Below, one piece after another: positions 17,819 through 25,305 of a stretch of DNA of 52,027 nt; within the stretch, counting starts at the first letter, position 1, and each line of letters begins with the position of its first letter. The stretch is from Deltaproteobacteria bacterium (GTDB taxonomy: Bacteria > Desulfobacterota > Desulfobaccia > Desulfobaccales > 0-14-0-80-60-11). Made by a program: the position numbers and the translations under genes. The stretch spans positions 1-52,027 of the forward strand of contig VGSQ01000007.1 in assembly GCA_016874975.1 (NCBI GenBank), in the 5' to 3' direction. The notes below the pieces were generated by a model that searched no databases, was not told the DNA's origin, and saw only the letters and a list, made by a program, of their open reading frames with translations.

Positions 17819-18853
17819 GTGAACCTGAAGAGCCTTCTTTCCCTATTGTCGGCGCTGGTTCTGTGCTTTCTGGCCCTGCCCGGCGGCGGACATCCCGCCC
17901 CCGAGGGGAGGTCAAGCCGGCTGCCGCCTCCCCCTGACCCCCGGCGGGTGGTCACCCTGGCCCCCAGCCTGACGGAAATCGTTTACGCCCTGGGCCAGGA
18001 GCACCGGCTGGCGGGAGTCTCCCAGGACAGCGATTTTCCGGAAGGGGCGAAAACCCTCCCCAAAGTGGGCTCCTATGTGCAACCTGACCTGGAGCGCATC
18101 CTGGCCCTGCAGCCGGACCTGTGTCTGGGCGCCACGGACAGCACCCCCGCCCCCCTGGTGGCCCGGCTGGAGGACCTGAAGGTCCCGGTGCTGCTGGTCC
18201 ATCCCCGCAGCCTGGATGAGGTGGTCCGGACGGTGGAGCACATCGGCCGGGTCCTGGGGGCGGAAGCCCGGGCCGACTCCCTGGCCGCCGAGCTGCGGGA
18301 GCGCCTCCGCCGGGTGCGGGAGCGGGTGGCGACGGCGCCGGTCCGCCCCCGGGTCTTCTTCCAGATCGGCGTCACGCCCCTGGTGGCGGTGGGCGAGGGC
18401 ACCTTCATCCACGAGTTGATCGTTACGGCAGGCGGGCGCAACATGATCAAGGGGCCGGCGCCTTACCCCCAGGTCGGCCTGGAGCAGGTTCTGGCCGGCC
18501 GGCCCGAGGTGATCATCGTCACCACCATGGCCCGGGGCGTGGACATGGAGCGGGTGCTGGCGGGCTGGCGGTCCTACCCCGCGTTGCCGGCCGTGCGCCT
18601 TCGCCGCGTCCACGTGGTGGACTCCGATATCTTTGACCGTCCCGGCCCCCGGTTGGTGGAGGGGCTGGAAATACTGGCCCGCCTGCTGCATCCGGAGCTT
18701 TGGGCCTCGGAGGGGAAAGTTGTCGGCGGGGAAAGGCCACAGGGGCCGTTGGGCCCTTTGCCATCGCCGACCGGCCGGGCCGGACCAGAGTTGTCCTCCC
18801 GGCGTTCCTCGGTCGAAACTAGAAGCATTCCTGGCCGATGCCTTGGCCGTTGA
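17819..18853 (+). CDS. btuF: BtuF-like corrinoid-binding periplasmic protein
   Basis: 344 residues from GTG 17819. A signal peptide (LLSLLSALVLCFLALPGG) precedes a class III binding domain with the BtuF patterns RRVVTLAPSLTEIVYALG, SQDSDFPE, KVGSYVQPDLERILALQPDL, HIGRVLG, GRNMIKG and HVVDSDIFDRPGPRLVEGLE. It should carry corrinoid from the BtuB-like receptor to the FecCD/BtuC permease encoded 11 kb upstream, since no second permease is here. The start is uncertain; no strong ribosome site is visible. After the usual end near HPELWA the frame runs on for about 50 low-complexity residues. It finishes 35 bases inside the convergent fmdE gene. This looks like a lost stop codon or an unusual tail. 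Confidence 0.87.
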   Translation: MNLKSLLSLLSALVLCFLALPGGGHPAPEGRSSRLPPPPDPRRVVTLAPSLTEIVYALGQEHRLAGVSQDSDFPEGAKTLPKVGSYVQPDLERILALQPDLCLGATDSTPAPLVARLEDLKVPVLLVHPRSLDEVVRTVEHIGRVLGAEARADSLAAELRERLRRVRERVATAPVRPRVFFQIGVTPLVAVGEGTFIHELIVTAGGRNMIKGPAPYPQVGLEQVLAGRPEVIIVTTMARGVDMERVLAGWRSYPALPAVRLRRVHVVDSDIFDRPGPRLVEGLEILARLLHPELWASEGKVVGGERPQGPLGPLPSPTGRAGPELSSRRSSVETRSIPGRCLGR

Positions 18854-19520
18854 GGACGGGCACCTGGCCCCCGGCGCAGACCCGGCAGAGCGTCTGCTCT
18901 TGCTGCTGAACAGCCCGGGAAGCCATCATCTGCTCGCCGCAGACGCTGCAAAGCAGGGACTCAAAGATAGGGGCATAGGCCGGCATGGTGATGTGCAGGG
19001 ATTGGATCTGGAACTGGTCTTCCAGGGGGGTCTGCAATTCCCGGCGGGAGATGGCTTCAAAGAGATGGTGGAAGCGATGCCTCTCTTCGGGGGTGCCTTG
19101 CCGCTCAACGACGATCTTCTCAAATAACGGGGCGGCATTGGGGTACCTGGCCAGCATTTTGGGTCGGTAGTCGGGCCGGACGATGAGGCGCACTGCCATG
19201 CCGTCCTCCCGGCGGGCCACGGTCACCGCGGTCTTCCCCAGGTCCCGGAAGATGAGGGCATTGTTCCCGAAGGTGCAGCCGGTCACCATCTGGATGCCGT
19301 CGGTGAAACAGTTGTTGCACTCCACGATGGCCACCACTTCCTCCATGCCGGTATTACGCCGGTTCAAGGCGGCCATGGCGTATTGGCCCGCCTTGACCCC
19401 CAGGCCGACAAAGGGGCACAGGTGGCCGTGCAAGGTGTGCGCCTGATGCAACAGGCCCTCCAGGTCCCGGTTTCTGATCATCGTCTCGATATGTCGCCGT
19501 CCATGGGCATGTTCGTGCAT
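18819..19520 (-). CDS. FmdE-family protein with C-terminal zinc ribbon
   Basis: The 233-residue cytoplasmic protein belongs to the FmdE family, named from genes beside molybdenum formylmethanofuran dehydrogenase. Conserved parts are HGHLCPFVGLGVKAG (residues about 31-45) and VECNNCFTDGIQMVTGCTFGN (about 67-87). A C-terminal ribbon has CSVC and CRVC pairs (about 192-195 and 213-216). The biochemical role of the family is not settled; metal binding is plausible from the Cys-rich parts. ATG 19520 is preceded by GGAGG. It follows tonB by 37 bases in the exbB-exbD-tonB unit, so it is probably co-expressed with the energy system for chelate import. Its end overlaps the convergent btuF end by 35 bases. 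Confidence 0.88.
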   Translation of the reverse strand: MHEHAHGRRHIETMIRNRDLEGLLHQAHTLHGHLCPFVGLGVKAGQYAMAALNRRNTGMEEVVAIVECNNCFTDGIQMVTGCTFGNNALIFRDLGKTAVTVARREDGMAVRLIVRPDYRPKMLARYPNAAPLFEKIVVERQGTPEERHRFHHLFEAISRRELQTPLEDQFQIQSLHITMPAYAPIFESLLCSVCGEQMMASRAVQQQEQTLCRVCAGGQVPVLNGQGIGQECF

Positions 19521-19557
19521 GGTTTCCTCCGGATGAGTCGTCTCATTTCCTGCATGA

Positions 19558-20421
19558 TCAATCGGCCAGGTGGAACTTCAGCGGGACCTGGATGGTGAGG
19601 CGCTCCCGGTCCAGGTCGGCGGGGAAGGGGGGGAATTGCCCCACCCGCCGCACCGTCTCTTGGGCGGCCTGGTCCAGGATGCCGTGTCCTGAAGATTTTC
19701 CGATGCCGGAGGATTCGAGGCGACCGCCCCTGCCGATGGTGAAGCGCACCACCACCACGCCCTCCATGTTCTGCCGCCGGGCCAGGGGTGGGTAATGCTT
19801 GTTCTGCTCAAGCAGCCGCCGCACCTGCTGCAGGTAGGCCTTCAAAGCCGCCCCTGACCCCGGTCCCGTCCCCCGGCCCGCCGCTCCCGTCCCGGCCCCT
19901 GGGCCCGTGCCCGACCCTGTTCCGGCGCCGACCCCCGTTCCGGTTCCCGTGCCGGAACCCGCGCCGGTCTCTCCGCCGGTCCTGCCCCTGCCCGGGGTCG
20001 CACTCAACGCGGGGCTGGGGGTGGGCGCCGGCGCCGGCGGGGCGGGCCGGGGCGGCGCCGTATAGGTGGGCGCCGACGGCGGCGGCGTGGGCAGAGGCTC
20101 CGGACGGGGACGGGGTTTGGGAGTGACCCGCTGGACCGGTTTGGGGGGCGGGGGGACCACCTTGGGCTGCACCGCGGGAGGAGGCGTCGGCTTGGGGGCC
20201 GGAGGTGTCTGGATTTCCCGACCGCCGCCGCCCCGCCGTCCGGGGGAGCCGGGCACCAGGGAAACGGCCTCCACCGGCACCACCTTTTTCACCTTGGGAC
20301 GCTCAGCCACCGGAGTCCGATGCACCAGCGCCAACAGCAGGGCATGCAGGATCACCGACCCCATGATGGCCAGGGTCCAGGTGCGGGCCTGGCTCCGGTT
20401 GAGCGTGAACGCGCCGTTCAT
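19558..20421 (-). CDS. tonB: TonB energy-transducing protein
   Basis: The protein is 287 residues from ATG 20421, chosen because AAGGCAGGG precedes it and the exbD stop lies 8 bases upstream; an earlier start at 20448 would overlap exbD. Layout: a short cytoplasmic start and one membrane anchor (TLAIMGSVILHALLLALVH, about residues 16-34). A periplasmic Pro/Lys-rich spacer (about 60-125) is followed by an unusual Gly-Thr-Ala-Ser dipeptide tract (about 140-190). The C-terminal TonB fold has YPPLARRQNMEGVVVVRF. It spans the periplasm and transmits proton-motive energy from ExbBD to both receptors of this locus. The low-complexity tract is unlike the usual Pro-Lys linker alone. Confidence 0.92.
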   Translation of the reverse strand: MNGAFTLNRSQARTWTLAIMGSVILHALLLALVHRTPVAERPKVKKVVPVEAVSLVPGSPGRRGGGGREIQTPPAPKPTPPPAVQPKVVPPPPKPVQRVTPKPRPRPEPLPTPPPSAPTYTAPPRPAPPAPAPTPSPALSATPGRGRTGGETGAGSGTGTGTGVGAGTGSGTGPGAGTGAAGRGTGPGSGAALKAYLQQVRRLLEQNKHYPPLARRQNMEGVVVVRFTIGRGGRLESSGIGKSSGHGILDQAAQETVRRVGQFPPFPADLDRERLTIQVPLKFHLAD

Positions 20422-20428
20422 CCCTGCC

Positions 20429-20824
20429 TTATTTCTGCTCCACTTCAATGCCGATCTTGTGCACCTTCAGCGTCTTCAGGCGGTCGATGACCTCGATGAG
20501 CCGCCCATGCCGGGTGTCCTGGTCCGCAGCGATGACGGCCGCCGGCTCCTTGCCGTGCCCCTGGGCCTGAAAAACCTTTTCGAATTCCCCGTCCTGGGTG
20601 AGCCTGATGCCGTTGATGGCGATTTTTCCTTCCCGGTCGATGCTGACGATGACCGGCACGCTCTCCGGCTTGTCGGCCTGGGCCGCCTTGGGCAGCGCGA
20701 TACCGAAGGTGCGGGGCATCATCACCGTGGCGGACAGGAGAAAAATGATAAGAATCACCAGGACGATGTCCACGAAGGGGGTCATATTGATTTCCGTGAT
20801 GGGACCGTGAATATTGCCTTTCAT
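20429..20824 (-). CDS. exbD: ExbD/TolR-family proton-channel subunit
   Basis: 131 residues from ATG 20824, overlapping the exbB stop by four bases. A short cytoplasmic N terminus contains INMTPFVDIVLVILIIFLL. This is the hallmark of the family: a single membrane helix with the essential Asp near residue 19. The remainder is a small periplasmic domain with KIAINGIRL and AADQDTRHGRLIEVID. It forms the proton-conducting motor with ExbB and drives TonB. Length is normal. Longer frames upstream lie inside exbB and are not used. Confidence 0.94.
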   Translation of the reverse strand: MKGNIHGPITEINMTPFVDIVLVILIIFLLSATVMMPRTFGIALPKAAQADKPESVPVIVSIDREGKIAINGIRLTQDGEFEKVFQAQGHGKEPAAVIAADQDTRHGRLIEVIDRLKTLKVHKIGIEVEQK

Positions 20825-21504
20825 GTCCGTCCTCCCGCCCGCAGGACCGTCCTGGGTTCGCCGGCGTCGCAGGATTCCGCGGGTTCCTGGAGATATGTCA
20901 GGAGAAGCTGCGACAGCCGCCGGGAGCGCTCCAAAACTACGTGCAGGCGCCGGTGAAAGAGATTGTACATCACCACCGCGGGGATGGCCACCAGCAGGCC
21001 CACGGCCGTGGCCACCAGGGCCTCGGCGATGCCCGCCATCACCGCCGGCCCCCCGCCGCCTTCGGCCAGGGACAGGTCTTTGAAGGCGTGAATGATGCCC
21101 AAGACGGTGCCGAACAGCCCGATGAAGGGCGCGTTGGCCCCCAGGGTGCCCAAGAAACTCAAACGTTTTTCCAAGAACAGACCGGCATTGATGCGCTCCC
21201 CCTCCATGGCCTCCTGGGCGGCCTCCCGGCCGCGGGGCGCCTGTCTCAGACCGGCCAGCAGCACCCGGGCTTCCCAGGCCCGGCTTTGTTCGCACAACGC
21301 CATGGCCTCCGACCACCGGGCCTGGAGCAGGCAGGTCTCAATCCTGGGCACGAATTCTCTTTCCCGGAAGCGGTGCCGGTAGAAAGTCACGCTGCGCTCC
21401 AACATGACGGCCACTGAAGCCAGACTCAGCCCGATCAACAGCCAGAGCACCCAGACGCTGCCCCCCACCGCCATATTCAGCAGGGTTTTTGTTAAGTCAT
21501 CCAT
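20821..21504 (-). CDS. exbB: ExbB/TolQ/MotA-family proton-channel subunit
   Basis: The 227-residue inner-membrane protein has three helices: about residues 15-35, then a pair near 120-140 (LGANAPFIGLFGTVLGII) and 158-185 (ALVATAVGLLVAIPAVVMYN). The GLFGTVLGI and ATAVGLLVAIPAV blocks are diagnostic of ExbB/TolQ. It should assemble as a pentamer around ExbD. ATG 21504 is preceded by GGAGAG. A strong intrinsic terminator lies in the leader only 13 bases upstream, so entry into this four-gene unit is probably regulated. Co-location with fmdE and chelate receptors favours ExbB over TolQ. Confidence 0.93.
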   Translation of the reverse strand: MDDLTKTLLNMAVGGSVWVLWLLIGLSLASVAVMLERSVTFYRHRFREREFVPRIETCLLQARWSEAMALCEQSRAWEARVLLAGLRQAPRGREAAQEAMEGERINAGLFLEKRLSFLGTLGANAPFIGLFGTVLGIIHAFKDLSLAEGGGGPAVMAGIAEALVATAVGLLVAIPAVVMYNLFHRRLHVVLERSRRLSQLLLTYLQEPAESCDAGEPRTVLRAGGRT

Positions 21505-21516
21505 CTCAGGCTCTCC

Positions 21517-21566
21517 AAAAAAAAGCCACCAAGGCAGGGGTTCACCCCTTCAATGCCTTCGTGGCT
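21517..21566 (-). terminator. Intrinsic terminator in the exbB leader (attenuator)
   Basis: Read on the minus strand, AGCCACGAAGGCA pairs with TGCCTTGGTGGCT (one mismatch; plus-strand 21554-21566 with 21524-21536). The loop contains a further GGGG/CCCC pair, and eight T follow (21524-21517). No gene on the minus strand lies upstream to be terminated, so this reads as a leader attenuator. The T-run merges with the ribosome binding site of exbB. Confidence 0.75.
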
Positions 21567-21634
21567 GATCATTCCTGGTGCAGATGGTCCGCCGGGTTAT
21601 CCCGCCGGGGCGAATTCATTCGCCGATTGCCGTG

Positions 21635-21664
21635 AGTATATACTCTTCAGACCGGCGTGGTCAA
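21635..21664 (-). promoter_or_regulatory. Candidate promoter for exbB-exbD-tonB-fmdE
   Basis: On the minus strand, TTGACC (21664-21659) and TATACT (21640-21635) are spaced by 18 bases. The resulting leader of about 120 bases holds two small perfect hairpins, GGCGAA/TTCGCC and CGGG/CCCG, before the attenuator. Confidence 0.6.
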
Positions 21665-21721
21665 TGGATTTTCCCCTTCGGCGGCCGGACCGCAAGCCCG
21701 GGCGCGGTTTTCCGGAAAGAC

Positions 21722-21750
21722 TTGACAGCCACCTTCCCATTTCCTATCTT
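21722..21750 (+). promoter_or_regulatory. Candidate promoter for the oppD-oppF pair
   Basis: TTGACA (21722-21727) and TATCTT (21745-21750) are spaced by 17 bases and lie about 100 bases before the oppD-like start. It is divergent from the exbB promoter in the same 349-base intergenic region. Confidence 0.55.
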
Positions 21751-21853
21751 CCAGGCAGTCGCGCATGAGCCGAGGGCTCACCCGCAACTCAGGAACTCGC
21801 CCCCACGGCAGGGTTTTCATCCCCGGGGGCGGCCCTCCCTCGCGGCTGCCATC

Positions 21854-22825
21854 ATGACTGAGCCTTTGCTGGAAATCAATGGGCTGACGGTGGACTTCCA
21901 CACCCCCGGGGGCTGGCTCCGGGCCGTGAGCGGCGTGGATTTTGAGGTGCATCGCGGCGAAACCCTGGGGTTGGTGGGAGAGTCGGGCTGCGGCAAGACG
22001 GTAACCGCCCTGTCCATCCTGCGGTTGCTGCCGCCGCATCTGACCCAGGTGTCCGGGGGCGTCCGCTTTGCCGGGGAAGACCTGCTGGAACTGGACGACG
22101 AGCGTCTGCGCGACCTCAGGGGCAACCACATCTCCATGATCTTCCAGGAGCCCATGACCGCTTTAAACCCGGTCCTCACCATCGGCGACCAGGTGGCCGA
22201 AGTGGTCCGGCAGCATCGGCAGGTGAGCCGTCAGGAGGCCGAGGAAGCGGCAGTCCAGGCCCTGACTCGGGTGGGGCTGCCCGACGCGGCCGGCCGCCTG
22301 CACCAGTACCCCCATCAGCTCTCCGGGGGCCTGCGGCAGCGGGTCCTCATCGCCATGGCCCTGGCCCTCACGCCCCAGCTTCTCATTGCCGACGAACCCA
22401 CCACCGCCCTGGACGTCACCATCCAGGCCCAGATTCTGGCGCTGCTGGCCCGGCTCAAGGCGGAGATGGACCTGGCGGTGCTCTTCATCACCCACAATCT
22501 GGGCATCGTGGCCCAGACCACGGACCGGGTGGCGGTGATGTACGCCGGACTCATCGTGGAAGCCTCCCCCACCGCGCACCTCTTCCAGTCCCCGGCCCAC
22601 CCCTATACCCGGGGGCTGCTCCAGGCCGTCCCCCGCCTGGACTTTGAGCACCAGCCCGGGGCCGTCCTGGCCGCCATTCCCGGCCACGTTCCGGGCCTAT
22701 GGGAGCACACGCCGGGCTGCCTGTTCGCCGACCGCTGCCCCAAGCGCCATGACCGCTGCGAGCAGCCGCCTCCCTGGGCGGAGGTGGGGCGGGCGCACCA
22801 GGCGAGGTGTTGGCTCTATGGCTGA
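21854..22825 (+). CDS. Oligopeptide/dipeptide ABC ATPase, OppD/DppD type
   Basis: 323 residues. Motifs: Walker A GESGCGKT (about residues 43-50), Q-loop FQEPMTALNP, signature LSGGLRQRV, Walker B LLIADEPTTALDVT and the switch His in ITHNLG. A C-terminal oligopeptide-HPY-type region with CLFADRCPKRHDRC gives a four-Cys group. It would pair with OppF downstream to power a peptide or nickel importer. The ATG at 21854 lacks an obvious ribosome site; upstream in-frame starts exist but add non-conserved sequence. It overlaps oppF by eight bases. No permease or peptide-binding protein gene is in the window, so the pair is an orphan here. Confidence 0.9.
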   Translation: MTEPLLEINGLTVDFHTPGGWLRAVSGVDFEVHRGETLGLVGESGCGKTVTALSILRLLPPHLTQVSGGVRFAGEDLLELDDERLRDLRGNHISMIFQEPMTALNPVLTIGDQVAEVVRQHRQVSRQEAEEAAVQALTRVGLPDAAGRLHQYPHQLSGGLRQRVLIAMALALTPQLLIADEPTTALDVTIQAQILALLARLKAEMDLAVLFITHNLGIVAQTTDRVAVMYAGLIVEASPTAHLFQSPAHPYTRGLLQAVPRLDFEHQPGAVLAAIPGHVPGLWEHTPGCLFADRCPKRHDRCEQPPPWAEVGRAHQARCWLYG

Positions 22826-23780
22826 GACGCTCCTGGAAGCCCGGGAGGTGAGCCGCACCTTCCGCCTGGCGGGGCCCTGGGGGCGGGGGCCCCTGCTCAC
22901 TGCGGTGCACCGGGTGAGCTTTGCCTTGCAGGCCGGTGAAACCCTGGGACTGGTGGGGGAGTCGGGGTGCGGCAAATCCACCCTGGGACGATTGGCCCTG
23001 GCTCTCCTTCCCCCCACCGGGGGGCAGGTCAGGTTTCTGGGAGAGGACCTCTTCAGACTGCCTCCCAAGCGCCTCAAGGCCCTGCGCCGGGAGATGCAGA
23101 TTATTTTCCAGGACCCCTATTCCTCCCTGAATCCACGCCTCACCGTGCGCCGGATCCTGGAGGAGCCCTTCATCATCCACGGCCTGGGCAGCCGCTCCCA
23201 GCGTTTGCAGTGGGTTGAGGCGCTTCTGGCCGAAGTGGGGCTGGAAACCGAGCATCTGTACCGGTATCCCCACGAATTCAGCGGCGGCCAGCGGCAGCGC
23301 TTGGGAATAGCCCGGGCTTTGGCCTTAAAGCCCCGGCTGATCGTCGCCGACGAGCCCGTGTCCGCCCTGGACGTCTCCATCCAGGCCCAGATTCTCAACC
23401 TGCTGGCCGAACTCCAGAGCCGGCATGGCCTCACCTACCTGTTCATTTCCCACGATCTCTCCGTCATCTCCCAGATCAGCGACCGCGTCGCCGTCATGTA
23501 CCTGGGCCGGATCGTGGACCTGGCGCCCCGACAGGTTTTCGCCCGGGGCCGGTTGCACCCTTACTCCGAAGCCCTCCTGGCTGCGGTGCCCCTGCCCGAC
23601 CCGGCGCGCCCCTTCCGTCCCCCGACCTTGAAAGGCGATCCTCCCTCGCCCATTCACATCCCTTCGGGGTGCCCTTTCCATCCCCGCTGCCCCGAGGCCC
23701 AACTCCCCCGGTGCCGGGAGACGGAGCCGCCCCTCAGGGAGTCCGCCTCGGGCCACTGGGTGGCGTGTCATTTCCGGTGA
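22818..23780 (+). CDS. Oligopeptide/dipeptide ABC ATPase, OppF/DppF type
   Basis: 320 residues, partner of the preceding OppD-like protein. Motifs: Walker A GESGCGKST (about residues 48-56), Q-loop FQDPYSSLNPR, signature FSGGQRQRLGIA, Walker B LIVADEPVSALDVS, switch His ISHDLSV. A C-terminal Cys-containing tail CPFHPRCPEAQLPRC is typical of OppF/DppF. The DPYSSLNP element is diagnostic of this subfamily. Translation is probably coupled to oppD through the eight-base overlap. Downstream, a palindromic repeat at 23829-23881 may also act as transcript end. Confidence 0.92.
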   Translation: MAETLLEAREVSRTFRLAGPWGRGPLLTAVHRVSFALQAGETLGLVGESGCGKSTLGRLALALLPPTGGQVRFLGEDLFRLPPKRLKALRREMQIIFQDPYSSLNPRLTVRRILEEPFIIHGLGSRSQRLQWVEALLAEVGLETEHLYRYPHEFSGGQRQRLGIARALALKPRLIVADEPVSALDVSIQAQILNLLAELQSRHGLTYLFISHDLSVISQISDRVAVMYLGRIVDLAPRQVFARGRLHPYSEALLAAVPLPDPARPFRPPTLKGDPPSPIHIPSGCPFHPRCPEAQLPRCRETEPPLRESASGHWVACHFR

Positions 23781-23828
23781 GGCGGAGCAGGCGAGGGCAG
23801 GTTCCGGTTGCCGGGCGCCGGCAACCCT

Positions 23829-23881
23829 CGTTCCCAATCTGTCCTTGGGAACGGGGTCTTCCGCCAGGCTAAATCTGGCGG
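23829..23881 (+). repeat. Palindromic repeat family A, diverged copy
   Basis: CGTTCCCAA (23829-23837) pairs with TTGGGAACG (23845-23853). A second hairpin follows, CCGCCAG (23861-23867) with CTGGCGG (23875-23881). This two-hairpin layout recurs at 26715-26765, 28552-28603, 34026-34076 and 49600-49753. Confidence 0.65.
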
Positions 23882-23963
23882 CCGTTTTTCTCCGCGCCGC
23901 GGCGGGAAAAACATCTCTCGCCTAAACACAAAGACGCAACGGCTTATTTCCCTAACGGGGAAC

Positions 23964-24185
23964 ATGCGGGACTACCTGATGGGAATCATCCAATTGCTGG
24001 TGGGGCTGGGGGTGATGGCCCTGCTTCTGTACCTGGGGGCGACGAGCGAGGGCTGGTTGGCCCTGCTGTGTTTTCTGGGGTTGGCCGTGGTGTTTCACAC
24101 CTGGTATGCGGTGTTGCTGCGCCTGGCCCGGCGCAAATTGGGATGCAACCCGGATGATGACGACCAGCCTTTCTTCCCGGGTTAA
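23964..24185 (+). CDS. Small two-helix membrane protein, unknown
   Basis: 73 residues from ATG 23964, behind AACGGGGAAC. Two hydrophobic segments (about residues 5-27 and 33-53) are joined by ATSEGW. A basic stretch LARRKLG and a very acidic end with a run of four Asp follow. I recognise no family. It overlaps the methyltransferase by about 30 bases and may be co-expressed with it. The upstream part of the longer frame runs through a palindromic repeat and is unlikely to be coding. Confidence 0.5.
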   Translation: MRDYLMGIIQLLVGLGVMALLLYLGATSEGWLALLCFLGLAVVFHTWYAVLLRLARRKLGCNPDDDDQPFFPG

Positions 24186-24828
24186 GGAGCTGGAACCGCC
24201 GCCCTGGCTCTATGCCCGGCTGGCGGCCGGGGGCCGGTTCCGGCGGCTTTACGCGCGCCTGGCCGCGGACCTGGCGCCCCGGCTCCCCCTGGGGGGCCGC
24301 CTCCTGGACGTGGGCACCGGCCCCGGGGGCCTGCCCGCGGTCCTGGCCTGCCGGCGGCCCGACCTGACCATCGTCGGCCTGGACCTGGCCCCGGCCATGC
24401 TGCGCCAGGGCAGGAAGCTGCTGCCGCCCTCGCCGCCCTGCGCCGCCGTCGCCCTGGTGGCCGGCGACGTCCACGCCCTCCCCTTTCCCGCCGCCGCCTT
24501 TCAGGCCGCCTGCGCCACCTTCAGCCTGCATCACTGGGAGCACCCGCTCCAGGGCCTGCGGGAAATGACCCGGGTGCTGGCCCCCGGCGGGGTGGCCTGT
24601 CTCTATGAACTCAACGGTGACGCCTATCCCGGCCAGGTGCGCGCCTTTGCCCGGGCCGAGGGCCTGCCCGCCCTGCTGGTCTGGGCGGCCGTCAGAATCC
24701 TGGGACGGCGCCACGGCCTGAGCCGCGCCCGCTTCGTCTCCCTCCTGGACCGCACGGCCGCCGCCCACCGGGAACTCGCCCCCTTCCACCACATCTTTTG
24801 GCGCTGCTCCCTCACCGCGCCGAACTGA
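24154..24828 (+). CDS. Class I SAM-dependent methyltransferase
   Basis: About 224 residues. Motif I LLDVGTGPGGLP (about residues 50-61) binds SAM. The acidic residue of motif II is in IVGLDLAPAML. A DVHALPFP stretch and CATFSLHHWEHP, then VLAPGGVACLYE, match the methyltransferase-11 type. The substrate is unknown. Starts at ATG 24154 and 24157 are adjacent; both overlap the small membrane protein gene. An earlier in-frame ATG at 24106 would add unlikely Cys/Trp-rich sequence. The protein is cytoplasmic with no extra domain. Confidence 0.8.
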   Translation: MMTTSLSSRVKELEPPPWLYARLAAGGRFRRLYARLAADLAPRLPLGGRLLDVGTGPGGLPAVLACRRPDLTIVGLDLAPAMLRQGRKLLPPSPPCAAVALVAGDVHALPFPAAAFQAACATFSLHHWEHPLQGLREMTRVLAPGGVACLYELNGDAYPGQVRAFARAEGLPALLVWAAVRILGRRHGLSRARFVSLLDRTAAAHRELAPFHHIFWRCSLTAPN

Positions 24829-25305
24829 CGCCGCCTGGCAGTCTGGCAGCGACTCAGACTAAAAAACCTGTGGGAACGCAGGGTTGCCATTAGCACCCGC
24901 CTCCCCCAACCCCCTCCCACCGGGAGGAGGGGGCTTAATATCATGTTCCGTTTCCCGTGCAACAAACGTTTATGCAGGGGTGGTTCGCGAACCGCCTCTA
25001 CGTTATTATCTTATTTCGAGGCTCATTGCAGGTTAATGTGAAAACGGTAAAAAAACATGCCACTGCAAAATCCCTAATAGAATGCCAGCATGTTTTGATA
25101 TGATTAAGGAAGGCAGATGGCTGTCCGTTGTGTTTCAGCATTGGAAGATGTAGTATTTTGAGCCTTATACGTATTCTGCAAAAATTATTCTGATAAAATA
25201 ATTTATGGGGAATATTTTCTTAATCAATTGGCTCTTGAAGCATGGAAATTCGTAATAATAATAGGATTAAGATTAAAGAAAGAAGATTATTCCCCTGGGA
25301 TCGTC
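24829..25305. other. Gene-free stretch with a hairpin and an AT-rich patch
   Basis: The left part has a G/C hairpin, CCCCCTCCC (24910-24918) opposite GGGAGGAGGGGG (24922-24933), that may end the methyltransferase transcript. It lacks a T-run. From about 24960 to 25305 the sequence is clearly AT-rich against its surroundings and has many stops in all frames. I see no gene, tRNA or clear repeat in it. It may be recently acquired or decayed DNA. Confidence 0.45.
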
